Of a stretch of 64,000 nucleotides of DNA, positions 8,781 to 17,049 are shown piece by piece. Source of the DNA: Salegentibacter salinarum (lineage in GTDB: Bacteria > Bacteroidota > Bacteroidia > Flavobacteriales > Flavobacteriaceae); contig NZ_FUZC01000001.1 of NCBI RefSeq assembly GCF_900168115.1, positions 248,001-312,000 on the forward strand, in the 5' to 3' direction. The first letter of the stretch is position 1; every line of letters starts with the position of its first letter. A program made the translations under genes and the position numbers. A model generated the notes under the pieces. The model saw only the letters and a list, made by a program, of their open reading frames with translations, did not search any database and had not been told where the DNA came from.

Positions 8781-9452
8781 CTACTCCAAACTAAACTTTC
8801 CATAATTCTGCATTTGCCTTACAATCCAGTTTTTTCGCTGATTGATATAATTACTGGCAGGATTTGCCCGATATTCCCTTGGATTTGGTAAAATAGCCGC
8901 AATAGCAGCCGCTTCGTTAACCGTAAGATTGGCAGACGATTTACTAAACCAGCGCTTCGCGGCGGCCTCAGCACCGTAAATTCCGGTTCCCATTTCAATA
9001 CTATTCAGGTAAACTTCTAAAATTCGTTCTTTACTCCAAAAGGTTTCAATTAAAAAAGTGAAATACACCTCGAGACCTTTACGCAGCCAGTTTCTACCCG
9101 GCCATAAAAATACATTCTTAGCTGTTTGCTGTGAAATAGTGCTTGCACCACGCATTCGTTTTCCTTTTTGATTATTTTCAATCGCTTTTTCTATAGCTTC
9201 AAAATCAAAACCATTGTGCTTTACAAAATTCTGGTCTTCACTCGCAATTACACCGAGTTGCAAATGCAAGGAAATCTCTTCTCTTGGCACCCAAGTATGT
9301 TGAATTTTTTCCTCAGGATTTTCAAAATAACGAATAGCCATTAATGGCGTAAACGGCACCGGGACCCACTTATAAAGCAGCACCATAAACAGGGAAAACA
9401 GAATTAGAAATCCCGCTATTTTTAATAGGAATTTGAATATTTTCTTTATCAT
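8781..9452 (-). CDS. mtgA: Monofunctional biosynthetic peptidoglycan transglycosylase
   Basis: This 223-residue GT51 enzyme polymerises glycan strands from lipid II at the outer face of the inner membrane. It has one N-terminal membrane anchor (about 8-27), the catalytic Glu72 in the SEDQNF motif, RGASTISQQ (101-109) and EVYLNSIEMG (146-155). It has no transpeptidase domain, so the length fits MtgA and not a bifunctional PBP. The ATG at 9452 overlaps the stop of the upstream oxidoreductase by four bases (ATGA), implying translational coupling. A frame opening further upstream would lie inside that gene. Confidence 0.9.
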   Translation of the reverse strand: MIKKIFKFLLKIAGFLILFSLFMVLLYKWVPVPFTPLMAIRYFENPEEKIQHTWVPREEISLHLQLGVIASEDQNFVKHNGFDFEAIEKAIENNQKGKRMRGASTISQQTAKNVFLWPGRNWLRKGLEVYFTFLIETFWSKERILEVYLNSIEMGTGIYGAEAAAKRWFSKSSANLTVNEAAAIAAILPNPREYRANPASNYINQRKNWIVRQMQNYGKFSLE

Positions 9453-10564
9453 TTTATCAATTCTGAAAGTTCTTTTCCTACCAAACTGCCAATAGCAACG
9501 CCCATTCCACCTAATCGAACACCACAAAAAACATTTTCTGAAATTTGTTTAACTACAGGGTTTTTCTGTTTTCCAACGCCCATAATCCCGCTCCAGCGTT
9601 GATCTATTTCAAAATTAGTTTCAGGCAAAATCGTGGTTTTAAGCAATTCTTCCAGTTTCTGCAGAATAATTTCGGTTTGATCAATTTTGCTGGTTTCTTC
9701 GGTTTTAAAATCAAGGTTTCTTCCACCGCCAAAAAGGATACGGTCGTTGATATTCCTGAAATAGTAATAACCTTTATCCAGATGAAAAGTTCCTTTTATT
9801 TCCAGGTTTTTAATCGGTTTAGTGATCACCACCTGGGCTCGGGCGGGTTTAACTTCAGTAATTCCCAGTTGCTGTGAAAATCCGTTGGTAGCGATTAGTA
9901 ATTTGTTAGCTGAAAATTCTAATTTATCGGTTTTTATTATTACGGAATGTTTCGTTTCAGAAAATTCTTCAACTGTTATATTATTCAGGATTTTTATACC
10001 GGCTTTCTGAACTTTATGCAGTAAAGTCTCCATCATTCTTCCGGTATGTATTTGCCCTTCAAATTGGTTAAAAATGAGCTTTTTCTGAATATTTTTAAAT
10101 CCGAAACTATCTTTTTGGATGCTAAAAACATCATCTCCAAATATGGGTTTCAGCATTTTATTAAGTTGTGGTAAAGCCGACTTACATTCTTCAAAAAGAG
10201 TGGCATCCTCATTGGTAAACAGTTCGTACCCGCCGTATTCTTTGTAACCAATATTTTGATCTCCAAGATTCTTCCGAAGCAATTTCAATCCTTTTAAGCG
10301 CTTTTGTATAAGCTGTATAACTTCTATCTCACTGTGAGAGTTTAAATCCTCAAGAATTTCTGAAATACTTCCAAAACAGGCAAATCCGGCGTTTTTTGTA
10401 CTCGCACCATTAGGTAAAATACCACGTTCTAAAATCAGGATTTTCGATTTCTGGAATCGTGTTTTTAAATCAAGCGCACAATTTAGCCCGGTAATTCCGC
10501 TACCTACAATACAAAAATCGATATCTGAAAACCAGGTTTTGGTTTCCCAGTAAGAAAGGTTCAT
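9449..10564 (-). CDS. FAD-dependent oxidoreductase, DAO family
   Basis: The 371-residue protein begins with a Rossmann FAD-binding motif, IVGSGITGLNCALDL (GxGxxG at 21-26), followed by an acidic ERG at the end of the second strand. The C-terminal WSGIMGVGKQKNP and GVRLGGMGVAIGS blocks are typical of the DadA/glycine oxidase/ThiO superfamily. The substrate, probably an amine or amino acid, cannot be told from sequence. It is translationally coupled to mtgA, a combination I cannot explain functionally. Confidence 0.75.
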   Translation of the reverse strand: MNLSYWETKTWFSDIDFCIVGSGITGLNCALDLKTRFQKSKILILERGILPNGASTKNAGFACFGSISEILEDLNSHSEIEVIQLIQKRLKGLKLLRKNLGDQNIGYKEYGGYELFTNEDATLFEECKSALPQLNKMLKPIFGDDVFSIQKDSFGFKNIQKKLIFNQFEGQIHTGRMMETLLHKVQKAGIKILNNITVEEFSETKHSVIIKTDKLEFSANKLLIATNGFSQQLGITEVKPARAQVVITKPIKNLEIKGTFHLDKGYYYFRNINDRILFGGGRNLDFKTEETSKIDQTEIILQKLEELLKTTILPETNFEIDQRWSGIMGVGKQKNPVVKQISENVFCGVRLGGMGVAIGSLVGKELSELIK

Positions 10565-10600
10565 TGAATGGGTTAATTTTCAATGAAAATACGAAATTAA

Positions 10601-10864
10601 AAAAGGAGGCTGTCTGAAAATTCTAATCAAACTGGTTTAAGTTCCGAACATATTTGTATTTGTAACTTCTTAGATTCTGAAACCAGTTCAGAATGACATA
10701 ATCCCGTAACCAAAAAAGACCTTACAGGTTTGGAAACCTGTGAGGTCTGATATGTACTTTATTCTGAAAACTTAATTCTCTTACGTCAGTTAAACCTGAC
10801 TTCATCTTCTAACATAACCGGATTCCCCACATGTTAGATTCTGAAACAAGTAATGAGGTAAAAA
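10601..10864. repeat. Gap filled by dispersed palindromic repeats
   Basis: The roughly 300-base gap upstream of the FAD oxidoreductase and downstream of accC holds no plausible gene. It contains: half of a common flavobacterial terminator-like repeat (GGAGGCTGTCTGAAAA, 10605-10620); a perfect 8-bp hairpin, ATTCTGAA/TTCAGAAT, inside the 26-bp element at 10672-10697; a 14-bp stem at 10718-10747 (GACCTTACAGGTTT / AAACCTGTGAGGTC, one T/G wobble, two-base loop); and a truncated copy of the 26-bp element at 10835-10857. These resemble repeats scattered across Bacteroidetes genomes. They may act as terminators for accC or be transposable small palindromes. Confidence 0.6.
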
Positions 10865-12220
10865 TTAATCCTCTTTTTCGAGTGGTTTCATTTTAAAATC
10901 TTCCATAAACTTAGTGGTATAGTTCCCTTCAATATAATCGGGGTGATCCATAAGCTGTCTATGGAAAGGAATCGTTGTTTTTATCCCTTCTATTACAAAT
11001 TCATCTAAAGCGCGTTTCATTTTATTGATCGCCTCTTCCCTGGTTTGGGCGGTAGTGATCAATTTCGCGATCATAGAATCGTAGTTTGGCGGGATAATAT
11101 ATCCGCTATAAACGTGGGTATCTATTCTCACACCGTGACCTCCCGGAGCGTGTAAATTTGTGATTCTTCCCGGAGAAGGCCTGAAGCCATTATAAGGATC
11201 TTCAGCATTAATTCGGCATTCTATAGAGTGTAATTGCGGGAAATAATTCTTTCCTGATATTGGCACTCCTGCAGCTACCAGAATTTGTTCCCTGATAAGA
11301 TCGTAATCTATAACCTGTTCGGTAATTGGATGCTCCACCTGAATACGGGTGTTCATCTCCATAAAATAGAAATTTCGGTGTTTATCTACCAAAAATTCCA
11401 CGGTACCGGCACCTTCATATTTAATATATTCAGCAGCTTTTACTGCGGCCTCTCCCATTTTCTTTCGCAGGCTATCTGTCATAAATGGAGAAGGAGTTTC
11501 TTCGGTTAATTTTTGATGACGGCGTTGTACCGAACAATCCCTTTCTGAAAGGTGACAGGCTTTACCTGTGCTGTCTCCAACAATCTGGATTTCGATATGG
11601 CGTGGCTCTTCAATAAGCTTTTCCATATACATCCCGTCATTTCCAAAAGCAGCGCCTGCTTCCTGGCGAGCAGAATCCCAGGCATCTTCAAGATCTTCTT
11701 CTTTCCAAACAGCACGCATTCCTTTTCCACCACCACCGGCAGTAGCTTTAAGCATTACCGGGTAACCAATTTCTTTTGCAAGTTTCTGGCACTCCTTAAA
11801 ATCTTTCATCACACCTTCTGATCCTGGAACACAAGGAACTCCGGCAGCCCTCATAGTGGCTTTTGCGGTAGCTTTATCTCCCATTTTTGCGATCATATCT
11901 GGAGAGGCGCCGATAAATTTTATATCGTGCTCTTCACAAATCTTTGAAAATTTGGCATTCTCTGAAAGAAAACCATAACCGGGATGAATAGCATCTGCAT
12001 TGGTTATTTCTGCAGCAGCAATAATATTTGAGATTTTTAAATAAGATAAATTACTGGGAGGAGGTCCAATACATACGGCCTCGTCTGCAAACCTTACGTG
12101 AAGACTTTCAGCATCTGCGGTAGAATAAACCGCCACGGTGCTAATTCCCATTTCTTTACAGGTGCGAAGTATGCGCAATGCGATCTCGCCCCTGTTTGCA
12201 ATCAATATTTTTTTAAACAT
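10865..12220 (-). CDS. accC: Acetyl-CoA carboxylase, biotin carboxylase subunit
   Basis: The 451-residue cytosolic ATP-grasp enzyme carboxylates biotin on AccB, the first half-reaction of malonyl-CoA synthesis. The N-terminus [16 protein letters not shown], the glycine-rich ATP loop AGGGGKGM (161-168) and [11 protein letters not shown] (288-298, with the catalytic Arg and Glu) are all intact, and the length is normal. It follows accB by 55 bases and fabH lies further upstream, so the three form a fatty acid initiation operon. Confidence 0.97.
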   Translation of the reverse strand: MFKKILIANRGEIALRILRTCKEMGISTVAVYSTADAESLHVRFADEAVCIGPPPSNLSYLKISNIIAAAEITNADAIHPGYGFLSENAKFSKICEEHDIKFIGASPDMIAKMGDKATAKATMRAAGVPCVPGSEGVMKDFKECQKLAKEIGYPVMLKATAGGGGKGMRAVWKEEDLEDAWDSARQEAGAAFGNDGMYMEKLIEEPRHIEIQIVGDSTGKACHLSERDCSVQRRHQKLTEETPSPFMTDSLRKKMGEAAVKAAEYIKYEGAGTVEFLVDKHRNFYFMEMNTRIQVEHPITEQVIDYDLIREQILVAAGVPISGKNYFPQLHSIECRINAEDPYNGFRPSPGRITNLHAPGGHGVRIDTHVYSGYIIPPNYDSMIAKLITTAQTREEAINKMKRALDEFVIEGIKTTIPFHRQLMDHPDYIEGNYTTKFMEDFKMKPLEKED

Positions 12221-12275
12221 ACCTATTGTTTTTTTGGCCCGGGAAAAATTTCCCTTAAGCTAAATGGGCAGTAAT

Positions 12276-12791
12276 TTATGATGGATCTACTAAAAATAAA
12301 GGCTGATCGAACTCAACAGGAGAAGAATCGTCTACCAGTACTTTTACTATTTTTCCAGAAACTTCACTTTCAATTTCATTGAAAAGTTTCATAGCCTCAA
12401 TTACACAAAGCACATCACCTTCTTTAATTGAATCTCCTACTTCTACAAAAGTTGGCTTATCTGGCGAAGGTTTACGGTAGAAAGTCCCGATTATAGGAGA
12501 TTTAACTGTGATATAGTTTGAATCTTCTCCTGCAGGTGCTTTTTGCTCTTCTTTGCTCTGGGAATCACTCTCCTGAGAAGGAGCGGGAGCCTGCTGTTGT
12601 TGATGTTGCTGCTGAGGCTGTGCAGGCATTTGCTGCATTTGGCCGCCCATTGGCACATGTTGAACAATAGTTTCTTTTTCGTCTGAGCCTGTTTTAATGG
12701 TGATCTTTACATCGCCCGTCTCCAGTTTTACCTCGCTGGCACCAGATTTGGCCACAAACTTGATTAAATTCTGAATTTCTTTTAAATCCAT
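12276..12791 (-). CDS. accB: Acetyl-CoA carboxylase, biotin carboxyl carrier protein
   Basis: The 171-residue carrier has an N-terminal helical segment, a flexible Gln/Pro-rich linker (about 50-90) and a C-terminal biotinyl domain. Lys135 in EAMK (132-135) is the biotinylation site, and the family thumb lies nearby. AccB shuttles carboxybiotin between AccC and the carboxyltransferase. The gene sits 21 bases after fabH and 55 before accC. The CAG-rich linker DNA (12580-12660) is low complexity and may be length-variable between strains. Confidence 0.96.
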   Translation of the reverse strand: MDLKEIQNLIKFVAKSGASEVKLETGDVKITIKTGSDEKETIVQHVPMGGQMQQMPAQPQQQHQQQQAPAPSQESDSQSKEEQKAPAGEDSNYITVKSPIIGTFYRKPSPDKPTFVEVGDSIKEGDVLCVIEAMKLFNEIESEVSGKIVKVLVDDSSPVEFDQPLFLVDPS

Positions 12792-12812
12792 AATAATAGG
12801 GTGTTGGTTTTT

Positions 12813-13808
12813 TTAAGAATTATATGCCCATTTTAAGTAGGTCGCCCCCCAGGTGAAGCCGCCTCCAAATGAAGCAAAAACTAAATTATCTCCTTTTTTA
12901 AATTGCTTCTCGAAATCGCTAAGCAATAAAGGCAAAGTAGCCGATGTAGTATTTCCGTAGCGCTCTATATTCATAAGCACTTTTTTATCTTCCAGTCCCA
13001 TGCGGCTAGCCGTTGCTCCCACAATTCGTTTATTTGCCTGGTGCGCAACAAGCCAGTCTACATCTTCGTTGGTTAATTTATTACGTTCCATAATATTGGC
13101 ACTAACTTCTGCCATATTGGAAACTGCAAATTTAAAAACCGTTTTACCGTCCTGTCTCACATAATGTAATTTATTGGCTACAGTCTCTGCAGTAGGTGGC
13201 ATTAAAGAGCCCCCCGCTTCTATTCTAAGGGAATCCCTTCCAATAGAATCGCTTCTAAGAAGTTCGTCCTGTAAGCCAAAACCTTCATCATTTGGTTCCA
13301 TAAGTACGGCACCTGCTCCATCTCCAAATATAATGCAAGTTGTCCTATCTGTATAATCAATAATAGAAGACATTTTATCGGCTCCAATTACCAGTACTTT
13401 TTTGTATCGACCAGATTCTATATACGCTGAAGCGGTAGACATAGCATATAAAAATCCTGAACATGCTGCCTGAAGATCGTAGGCAAAAGCATTTATAGCA
13501 CCTATTTGGGTAGCAACGTGAACTGCGGTTGCAGCTACAGGTAAATCTGGAGTGACAGATGCAAGAATAACAAGGTCTATCTCTTTTGGATCGAGATTAG
13601 ATTTTTCTAATAAATCTTTAGCTGCTTCTATTCCTAAGTATGAAGTTCCTTTATCAGGGTCTTTAAGTATTCGGCGTTCTCGTATTCCGGTTCGGCTGAA
13701 GATCCATTCATCATTGGTCTCAACCATTTCTTCCAACATTTTGTTGGTTAACACATCTTCGGGCACATAGGCACCCACAGCGGTAATTGCTGCTGTGATT
13801 TTATTCAT
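12813..13808 (-). CDS. fabH: 3-oxoacyl-ACP synthase III
   Basis: This 331-residue thiolase-fold enzyme condenses acetyl- or branched acyl-CoA with malonyl-ACP to start fatty acid synthesis. The catalytic triad is visible: Cys116 in AACSGF, His256 in AHQANKR and Asn286 in GNTTSA. The GDGAGAVLM block (162-170) is also conserved. Many Flavobacteriaceae make iso-branched fatty acids, so a branched primer preference is plausible but not visible. It heads the fabH-accB-accC unit. An intrinsic terminator in the upstream gap at 13935-13960 separates it from rpmF. Confidence 0.95.
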   Translation of the reverse strand: MNKITAAITAVGAYVPEDVLTNKMLEEMVETNDEWIFSRTGIRERRILKDPDKGTSYLGIEAAKDLLEKSNLDPKEIDLVILASVTPDLPVAATAVHVATQIGAINAFAYDLQAACSGFLYAMSTASAYIESGRYKKVLVIGADKMSSIIDYTDRTTCIIFGDGAGAVLMEPNDEGFGLQDELLRSDSIGRDSLRIEAGGSLMPPTAETVANKLHYVRQDGKTVFKFAVSNMAEVSANIMERNKLTNEDVDWLVAHQANKRIVGATASRMGLEDKKVLMNIERYGNTTSATLPLLLSDFEKQFKKGDNLVFASFGGGFTWGATYLKWAYNS

Positions 13809-13934
13809 AGATTTGACTTTTAACCCCTTTTACGCTTCAAAAAAAACGTAAAAACTTAAAAAGAAAAGTACTAATTTTTCTTTGAACGGGGGTGCAAATT
13901 AAGGTCTTTTTAGCACTTATTCAACTTCAAACAA

Positions 13935-13960
13935 AAAACTCCCACGTGGGTGAGAGTTTT
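13935..13960 (-). terminator. Intrinsic terminator after rpmF
   Basis: On the minus strand, AAAACTCTCAC and GTGGGAGTTTT form an 11-bp stem with one mismatch around a short CCAC loop, and a run of Ts follows. It lies 28 bases past the rpmF stop and separates the pdxA-DUF177-rpmF unit from fabH. Confidence 0.75.
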
Positions 13961-13987
13961 TATAAAAAGCTAAAGCTCTATGTTGAA

Positions 13988-14185
13988 TTAGGCTTCTATT
14001 TCTTCGGTATTGTCAATTAATACCTGGCCTCGGTAATATAGTTTACCTTCATGCCAGTGTGCTCTGTGGTACAAATGCGCCTCTCCTGTTGTAGGATCTG
14101 TAGCTATTTTAGGTACCGAAGCTTTATAATGTGTCCTTCTTTTATCTCTTCTGGTTTTAGAGATTTTTCTCTTTGGATGTGCCAT
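13988..14185 (-). CDS. rpmF: 50S ribosomal protein L32
   Basis: The 65-residue basic protein has the L32 opening [21 protein letters not shown]. The middle has histidines but none of the four cysteines of zinc-ribbon L32, so this is the cysteine-free (zinc-independent) form. An acidic C-terminal tail, TEEIEA, is usual in flavobacteria. It follows the DUF177 gene by nine bases, the classical yceD-rpmF pairing. Confidence 0.95.
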   Translation of the reverse strand: MAHPKRKISKTRRDKRRTHYKASVPKIATDPTTGEAHLYHRAHWHEGKLYYRGQVLIDNTEEIEA

Positions 14186-14194
14186 GGCTTGCTG

Positions 14195-14734
14195 TTATTT
14201 ATCGTTTAATAAGTTTTTTAATTTATCCCAGCGAGGATCTATTTCATCCTCATCATTTTTATTCTCGTTGTTATTAATACTTAATTCTTCAAGTTTATCA
14301 AGTACATCAGATTCTAAAGTACCGTCTTCTACCCCAGGATGAACCCTTTTTAATGGTATAGACAAAACTATAAGTTCGTAAATATATTGTTGAACGTTTA
14401 CTTCAAACTCGCCGTGTGGCAGAATAAGCAAATCTTCATTTTCATCATTAAATTCATCACCAAACTTAATTACCAAAAACAAACTGCCGTCTATAGGCTG
14501 GTCGTATGGCTCGTTTGTGATATCACAATTTACGTTTATTGCACCCGAAGCTTTAAAAGTAAGCTCCATCATTGTTGTTTTCTTTTCTAACAACAAATCA
14601 ACTTTAACATTGGCACTATTTAAATCGTCGTACTCAAAATGCTCAAAGAACTCATTATCAATCTCGTATTCAAACTGGTGTTTTCCCAGCTTTAATCCCA
14701 CAAAAGGAATTGTATACGCTGCTAATTTCCTCAT
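14195..14734 (-). CDS. DUF177 family protein (YceD-like), 23S rRNA accumulation factor
   Basis: The 179-residue protein starts MRKLAAYTIPFVGLKLGKHQ, the conserved flavobacterial DUF177 opening. It ends in a strongly acidic, lysine-rich tail (DEDEIDPRWDKLKNLLND). YceD-type proteins are linked to 23S rRNA processing or stability and are almost always adjacent to rpmF, as here. I used the ATG at 14734. A TTG-initiated extension to 14782 adds a proline-rich stretch with no family support. The Bacteroidetes version lacks the usual cysteine motif of the family. Confidence 0.8.
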   Translation of the reverse strand: MRKLAAYTIPFVGLKLGKHQFEYEIDNEFFEHFEYDDLNSANVKVDLLLEKKTTMMELTFKASGAINVNCDITNEPYDQPIDGSLFLVIKFGDEFNDENEDLLILPHGEFEVNVQQYIYELIVLSIPLKRVHPGVEDGTLESDVLDKLEELSINNNENKNDEDEIDPRWDKLKNLLNDK

Positions 14735-14830
14735 CTCATCGTCAATTTCTTGCCCGGGCCGCTTCGGCTTAGGCGGGTGCAAATATATAAAAATTAATAA
14801 ATTAGAGCGCTGTTATAAACAAATTTTTGT

Positions 14831-15877
14831 TTATAACTTTCTGCCCTGTTTCTTTAATGGGTTTTTGGTGAGTTCTTTATATTCTTCACGGCATTTATGA
14901 ATTTCAATTGCACGAAAAACCGCTTCTTTAAAAGAATTAATGTTAGCAGAATTTGTTCCCGCAATTTCAAAAGCGGTACCGTGATCTGGAGAAGTTCTTA
15001 CTTTACTTAAACCGGCGGTAAAATTCACTCCATTCCCAAAAGAAAGTGTTTTAAATGGAATTAACCCCTGGTCGTGATAAGAAGCCACCACCGCATCAAA
15101 ATTAACGTAATTTTTTGAGCCGAAAAAGCTGTCGGCCGAAAACGGTCCGAAAACAAGATCCCCTTTATCGCGTAATTTCTGAAGCGTAGGCTTTAAAATC
15201 TCTTCATCTTCTTTTCCAATGACACCATTATCACCACTATGCGGATTAATTCCCAAAACGGCAATTTTAGGTTTCTGTATCCTAAAATCCTGTTTTAAAG
15301 TTTCCTGAATTATGTTTAATTTCCTTTCAATTAACTCTGGAGTAATGGTGTTTGCAATATCTTTTAAGGCTACGTGATCTGTAAGCAACCCAATTTTTAA
15401 GGTGTCGGTGATCATAAACATAAGGCTTTCACCTTCCAGTTCTTTGGCTAAATAATCGGTATGACCAGGGAAATTAAATTCAGCCGACTGGATACTGTGT
15501 TTATTGATAGGTGCAGTAACTAAAACGTCAATTTCATCTTCTTTTAGCGCTTTAGTGGCAGCTTGTAAAGATTTAAAAGCATATTCACCAATTTTGGGAT
15601 CTTCCTCACCAAAATTGATATTTACCCCTTCTTTCCAAACATTTACCACATTAATTTTTCCGTCAATAGCTTTTGAAGCCTCATCTATTCCCTGGTAGTT
15701 GAGGGAAAGGTTAAAATGTTTCTTTAAAAAAGTCAGGACTTTGGTAGAAGCAAAGATCACCGGGGTACAGAAGTCTAACATCCGGGAATCATCAAAGGTT
15801 TTAAGCATTATTTCACTTCCAATTCCATTTAAATCTCCTATGCTTATTCCTAATTTCACCTTTTCTGCTTGCTTCAT
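14831..15877 (-). CDS. pdxA: 4-hydroxythreonine-4-phosphate dehydrogenase
   Basis: This 348-residue cytosolic enzyme of pyridoxal phosphate synthesis oxidises 4-phosphohydroxy-L-threonine. Divalent metal ligands are visible as His168 (TDHVAL), His213 (NPHSGDNG) and His268 (SYHDQGLIP). The SIGDLNGIGSE opening is typical, and the length matches the family. It is first in the pdxA-DUF177-rpmF unit and is divergent from ribE. Confidence 0.94.
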   Translation of the reverse strand: MKQAEKVKLGISIGDLNGIGSEIMLKTFDDSRMLDFCTPVIFASTKVLTFLKKHFNLSLNYQGIDEASKAIDGKINVVNVWKEGVNINFGEEDPKIGEYAFKSLQAATKALKEDEIDVLVTAPINKHSIQSAEFNFPGHTDYLAKELEGESLMFMITDTLKIGLLTDHVALKDIANTITPELIERKLNIIQETLKQDFRIQKPKIAVLGINPHSGDNGVIGKEDEEILKPTLQKLRDKGDLVFGPFSADSFFGSKNYVNFDAVVASYHDQGLIPFKTLSFGNGVNFTAGLSKVRTSPDHGTAFEIAGTNSANINSFKEAVFRAIEIHKCREEYKELTKNPLKKQGRKL

Positions 15878-16023
15878 CTGCTTATAATTATCGGGAATAT
15901 TTCTTGCTAATAAATTACCATTTCCAATCCAAAATTAAATCTGGATTTGTTCTGGGCTATTTCATTAAACTTCCCTTGTTTATTTATATTTTTACATCAC
16001 AAATGTAAGAATAATCCAAAGAT

Positions 16024-16611
16024 ATGTTTACCGGAATTATTGAAGAAGTAGGAGAAGTAAGCCGCATTGAAACCGAAGGTGGAAATATGCATTTTAGTAT
16101 AAACGCTGCAATGACGCCCAAATTAAAAATAGACCAGAGTGTAGCTCATAACGGGGTTTGCTTAACCGTGGTTTCTATTAGCGATAATGAATACACTGTA
16201 ACTGCAGTGGCTGAAACTTTGCAGAAAACTAATTTGAAGCACCTGCAAAAAGGAGCACCGGTAAACCTGGAGCGCGGAATGAAGTTAGGAGACCGCTTAG
16301 ACGGCCATATAGTACAGGGACACGTAGATCAAACCGCGATTTGCAAAAAAGTAGAAGAAAAAGACGGTAGCTGGGAATTCACTTTTAAATACGACCCAAC
16401 TTTGCAAAATATTACCATTGAAAAAGGATCTATAACTGTAAATGGAGTTAGTTTAACTGTTGTAAATTCTAAGAAAAATGAATTTAGCGTCGCAATAATT
16501 CCTTATACCTACCGACATACTACTTTTAAAAACCTAACGGAAGGGGCTACAGTTAACCTGGAATTTGATGTTATTGGGAAATACGTTAAACGATTGCAGG
16601 ATTTAAAGTAA
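16024..16611 (+). CDS. ribE: Riboflavin synthase, alpha subunit
   Basis: The 195-residue protein consists of two tandem lumazine-binding repeats (about 1-97 and 98-195) and opens with the hallmark MFTGIIEEVG. It dismutates 6,7-dimethyl-8-ribityllumazine to riboflavin. The DGHIVQGHVD segment and the second-repeat GSITVNGVSLTV block are intact. I saw no FMN riboswitch in the 146 bases upstream. Its stop directly abuts the stop of the convergent small gene at 16612. Confidence 0.94.
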   Translation: MFTGIIEEVGEVSRIETEGGNMHFSINAAMTPKLKIDQSVAHNGVCLTVVSISDNEYTVTAVAETLQKTNLKHLQKGAPVNLERGMKLGDRLDGHIVQGHVDQTAICKKVEEKDGSWEFTFKYDPTLQNITIEKGSITVNGVSLTVVNSKKNEFSVAIIPYTYRHTTFKNLTEGATVNLEFDVIGKYVKRLQDLK

Positions 16612-16830
16612 TTATTTCCTGTTTTTAATATGATGAATTCCAAGTGCTAACCCGGCAGCGATTAATGCAGATATTCCAAAATCTATGGGAAGACCTGGAG
16701 GTGGAGCAATTGGACCACCGCCATCATCCTGCATCAGAGGTTCCGGCATACTATGGGTCATTTGAGCCGATATTTCTCCCGACCCAAACATCAAAAAAAA
16801 TATAATAACAATTAAATATTTCTCCTTCAT
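16612..16830 (-). CDS. 72-residue exported protein with PID-CTERM-like C-terminal sorting signal
   Basis: The small protein has an N-terminal signal peptide (about 1-22), a short linker with a poly-Gly/Pro stretch, then PPGLPID directly followed by a hydrophobic helix (SALIAAGLALGIHH) and a basic end, KNRK. This PxGLPID-helix-basic layout matches the C-terminal sorting tails named PID-CTERM in Bacteroidetes. The mature protein would be only about 25 residues between the two signals. It abuts ribE tail to tail. Function is unknown. Confidence 0.6.
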   Translation of the reverse strand: MKEKYLIVIIFFLMFGSGEISAQMTHSMPEPLMQDDGGGPIAPPPGLPIDFGISALIAAGLALGIHHIKNRK

Positions 16831-17049
16831 AATCGTGCGTAATGTACTACATTAATAATATTCGCCAAAAATCTTTATGGTGGAGTAGATATGTAAAATT
16901 CTGTAAGTTGGTTTTGTATGGGGTATACATCATATAAAAATAATACAAATTTGCCATTCTTTAACTATTCCTAAAAATTAATCTGATTTATCCTATTCGT
17001 TTTTTAATCCAGGGCAAGTTATTTAACGTAGATTTTAATCCTTTTATCC

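Noticed and set aside
9453-9527. Extended start of mtgA
   Set aside because: It would overlap the upstream oxidoreductase by about 80 bases and add a non-signal-like Trp/Arg-rich stretch; the ATGA overlap at 9452 is far more plausible.
12580-12660. CAG/CTG-rich low-complexity stretch as a possible tandem repeat locus
   Set aside because: It encodes the flexible Gln/Pro linker normal in AccB and has no regular unit length.
15878-16023. FMN riboswitch upstream of ribE
   Set aside because: The 146-base leader lacks the conserved RFN core elements and is simple A/T-rich sequence.
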